Assembly (NCBI GenBank): GCA_045591885.1 | Contig: JAZNTT010000034.1 | Coordinates: 1-5,384 of the forward strand | Reading direction: 5' to 3' | Length of the DNA: 5,384 bases | Source: Colimorpha_A sp045591885 | Lineage (GTDB): Bacteria; Bacillota; Clostridia; Oscillospirales; CAG-272 | Shown here: piece by piece, positions 4,014 through 5,384 of the stretch | Layout: each line of letters opens with the position of its first letter | Numbering within the stretch: the first letter of the stretch is position 1 | Position numbers and translations under genes: made by a program | Notes under the pieces: model-generated | Databases searched by the model: none | Told to the model about the DNA's origin: nothing | What the model saw: the letters and a program-made list of their open reading frames with translations, nothing else

Positions 4014-5384
4014 TATAATAATGGCAAAAGGCAACGCGATGCGTTGCCTTTTTGATATTTCTTGCCTTTGCTTCTTCCACGCGAGATTTAACTGTATTAT
4101 ACTCCTCGTTCTGCTCGTCCGTTTCGACGGCTTCGGAGACGGAATACTTTACTTCTTCAATTCCGGATACCTCTGCAGCAGAGTCGCTATTGCGTCCTCT
4201 TCCGATGTCGAGTCCTCGATTATCTGTGCTACCTCTGCCTGTATTGTTTGCCTGTCGTATTTCTCGAAGAGTGGGGCAGTCATCCCGAGTATATCGGACG
4301 AATAGTTCTTTTCCCTTAAATATTTCAATGTTTTTGCAAACGGTGTCATACCTTGCTCCTTTCGCCATTTCTTGAATAAAATATCGTCTTACTTCGTCGC
4401 ATTCAGTTTCGTTGTTAAGGTTGATCCTTACAACTTGTGTTATGACAGGGTTTTCAAAAGTTCCCTTGGTAAAGATTATTGCATTATCCACCCTATCCTT
4501 GCCCAACCTATCGTCGCCCACATATATCATTCTTTCTCCCTTGGGAGTTTTGTAATATGCGCTCTTGTCCTTAAGCAACGACTTAAAGGCTTCGTTTTCG
4601 CCTGAGGAAAGTATATTATTCACTCTCGCCCATCCGAAATTGTTGTAATCCTTTGTCGAGTACAAGTCAACAATATCGGTGTTAATTTTAACATCGTATT
4701 CATTTTCCAAGTCCGAAATTGTCACCGAATAACGTATATCCTCATTCTTCTCGTTGAATCTCTCGGAGAGAGGAATAACGTTTCCGTTGTCGTCGTAGGT
4801 TACGGGATCGGCGGATTTGACTTGCGCGGAGTTTTTAATAACGTAAGACAGTCCACGGCTCACGGGTACACCGTTTACGAGGTCGCCGCCCTCGTCAAGA
4901 ACGATAGCGTCGTAATCAAGTCCGTTCTCGTCGATGTAATCTGCAATGTCATATCCATCAGTCCAGTCGGGAAGCCCCGATTCCTGAATCTGACTTGCGC
5001 CGTATTCGGGGAGAATCTCGTTTTCAAAAATTTCTCTCGCTTCCGTATCTCGCGTGTCAAACGGCTTCTCAATCTTTACGTACACTTCGTAAAGAGATTT
5101 TTCGTTCTCCCTCTGCGCGTAACGTTCAGCATAAGCTTTATTTTCGGTAAAATATCCCCAGTCACGGAACACGGTAAATCCACCGCCATTCTTCGCGCCG
5201 TGATACATACGGGAAGAATACCCCGCCGTCTGCGCTGCTTCGTCAACCATTCTCTGCGCTGTTTCCATATCGCCGTTCTCTACGACGGAGAGGTAGTCGA
5301 AATCGGTTTCGGGGGAAATTGAGTACTTTACGCCTCGCTTCTTGACTCCTCCACGATCTGCCAAATCGCGTGCTTGAACTCCAC
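3955..5384 (-). CDS. C-terminal part of a phage/conjugative-element polyvalent protein with an ADP-ribosyltransferase-like module (partial, apparently truncated)
   Basis: The frame is open from the window edge for 475 codons; the TTG at 5364 is not a credible start. Numbering from that TTG, residues 22-43 (VVENGDMETAQRMVDEAA core) precede YHGAKNGGGFTVF (54-66), GYFTENKAYAERYA (70-83) and a beta-rich stretch to NSAQVKSADP (178-187). That H-G, then YFT, layout matches ART-PolyVal-like ADP-ribosyltransferases found in giant phage and integrative-element proteins, which are thought to act on host targets after DNA entry. The phrase VTYDDNGNVIPLSERFN (188-204) is typical of such proteins. A second module at about 215-370 (STKDYNNFGWARVNN, 236-250) resembles phage-protein C-terminal domains but I cannot name it. 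[IV][KR]YS linkers occur at 12-15, 210-213 and 405-408. After about residue 437 the frame runs through the uxaB terminator and antisense to uxaB, ending at 3955; this tail (KKATHRVAFCHYYII onward) looks non-native. Probably a decaying remnant. Confidence 0.72.
   Translation of the reverse strand, partial: GVQARDLADRGGVKKRGVKYSISPETDFDYLSVVENGDMETAQRMVDEAAQTAGYSSRMYHGAKNGGGFTVFRDWGYFTENKAYAERYAQRENEKSLYEVYVKIEKPFDTRDTEAREIFENEILPEYGASQIQESGLPDWTDGYDIADYIDENGLDYDAIVLDEGGDLVNGVPVSRGLSYVIKNSAQVKSADPVTYDDNGNVIPLSERFNEKNEDIRYSVTISDLENEYDVKINTDIVDLYSTKDYNNFGWARVNNILSSGENEAFKSLLKDKSAYYKTPKGERMIYVGDDRLGKDRVDNAIIFTKGTFENPVITQVVRINLNNETECDEVRRYFIQEMAKGARYDTVCKNIEIFKGKELFVRYTRDDCPTLREIRQANNTGRGSTDNRGLDIGRGRNSDSAAEVSGIEEVKYSVSEAVETDEQNEEYNTVKSRVEEAKARNIKKATHRVAFCHYYIISLRLLRLLPACLPFRFW
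4026..4053 (+). terminator. Intrinsic terminator left from the uxaB-like gene
   Basis: AAAAGGCAACGC (4026-4037) pairs perfectly with GCGTTGCCTTTT (4041-4052) over a three-base loop, 12 pairs, with the T run extending to 4053. It begins 12 bases after the remnant's stop codon. Because of the A/T flanks it could also act on minus-strand transcripts, although a minus-strand reading frame passes straight through it. Confidence 0.85.

Noticed and set aside
3774..4034. 86-codon minus-strand frame opposite the uxaB remnant
   Set aside because: Cys/Phe/Val-rich antisense product, while the plus strand shows clear UxaB-like motifs.
4021..5322. Plus-strand frames opposite the polyvalent protein (94, 107, 77 and 166 codons)
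   Set aside because: The minus-strand frame has coherent modules and linker motifs; the plus products are Phe/Ser/Val-rich and motif-free.
5362..5364. TTG at 5364 as the start of the polyvalent protein
   Set aside because: No Shine-Dalgarno lies upstream, the frame is open to the window edge (…GVQARD), and the protein starts mid-linker, so the gene continues beyond the window.

Overview
The window looks like the chromosome of a spore-forming, Gram-positive anaerobe of the Clostridia (Firmicutes), probably a gut-type fibre or pectin degrader. The reasons are an alpha/beta-type small acid-soluble spore protein (SASP) behind a sigma-G-like promoter, a class B sortase (Gram-positive surface), strong AAGGAG-type ribosome binding sites, moderate G+C, and a remnant of a hexuronate-pathway gene. 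No genus can be named from the sequence alone. All intact genes are on the minus strand.

Right end (about 4054-5384, minus): the visible C-terminal part of a large modular protein of the phage or conjugative-element 'polyvalent' type. It has an ADP-ribosyltransferase-like module, then a second uncharacterised module, separated by recurring [IV][KR]YS linkers. It enters the window already open and has no stop of its own. It runs through a hairpin and ends in sequence antisense to the next item, so it looks truncated and fused to foreign sequence.

Middle (3747-4053, plus): an 88-codon reading frame that matches only the C-terminal end of tagaturonate reductase (UxaB). It lacks a ribosome binding site and the whole catalytic N-terminal part, but it is followed by an intact intrinsic terminator. 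I read it as a 5'-truncated pseudogene. The two broken genes meet end to end at about 4054, which marks a rearrangement or an old mobile-element scar.

Centre (3331-3667, minus): a monocistronic SASP gene with a sigma-G-like promoter, a stem-loop at the predicted mRNA 5' end, a strong Shine-Dalgarno and its own terminator.

Left half (1-3264, minus): a probable operon led by a vegetative-type -10 box. It runs gpmI (cofactor-independent phosphoglycerate mutase of the longer plant-like type), a class B sortase, then a family 2 glycosyltransferase of the dolichyl/undecaprenyl-phosphate hexose synthase type that leaves the window unfinished. Intergenic gaps are 21 and 14 bases with no terminator between genes. 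The gpmI leader can fold so that the only recognisable Shine-Dalgarno is partly paired. The last two genes suggest cell-envelope work: covalent anchoring of surface proteins and lipid-linked sugar transfer. gpmI is glycolytic and may simply share the transcript. There is no gene-free stretch above 300 bases, and no tRNA, rRNA, CRISPR array or complete insertion sequence.
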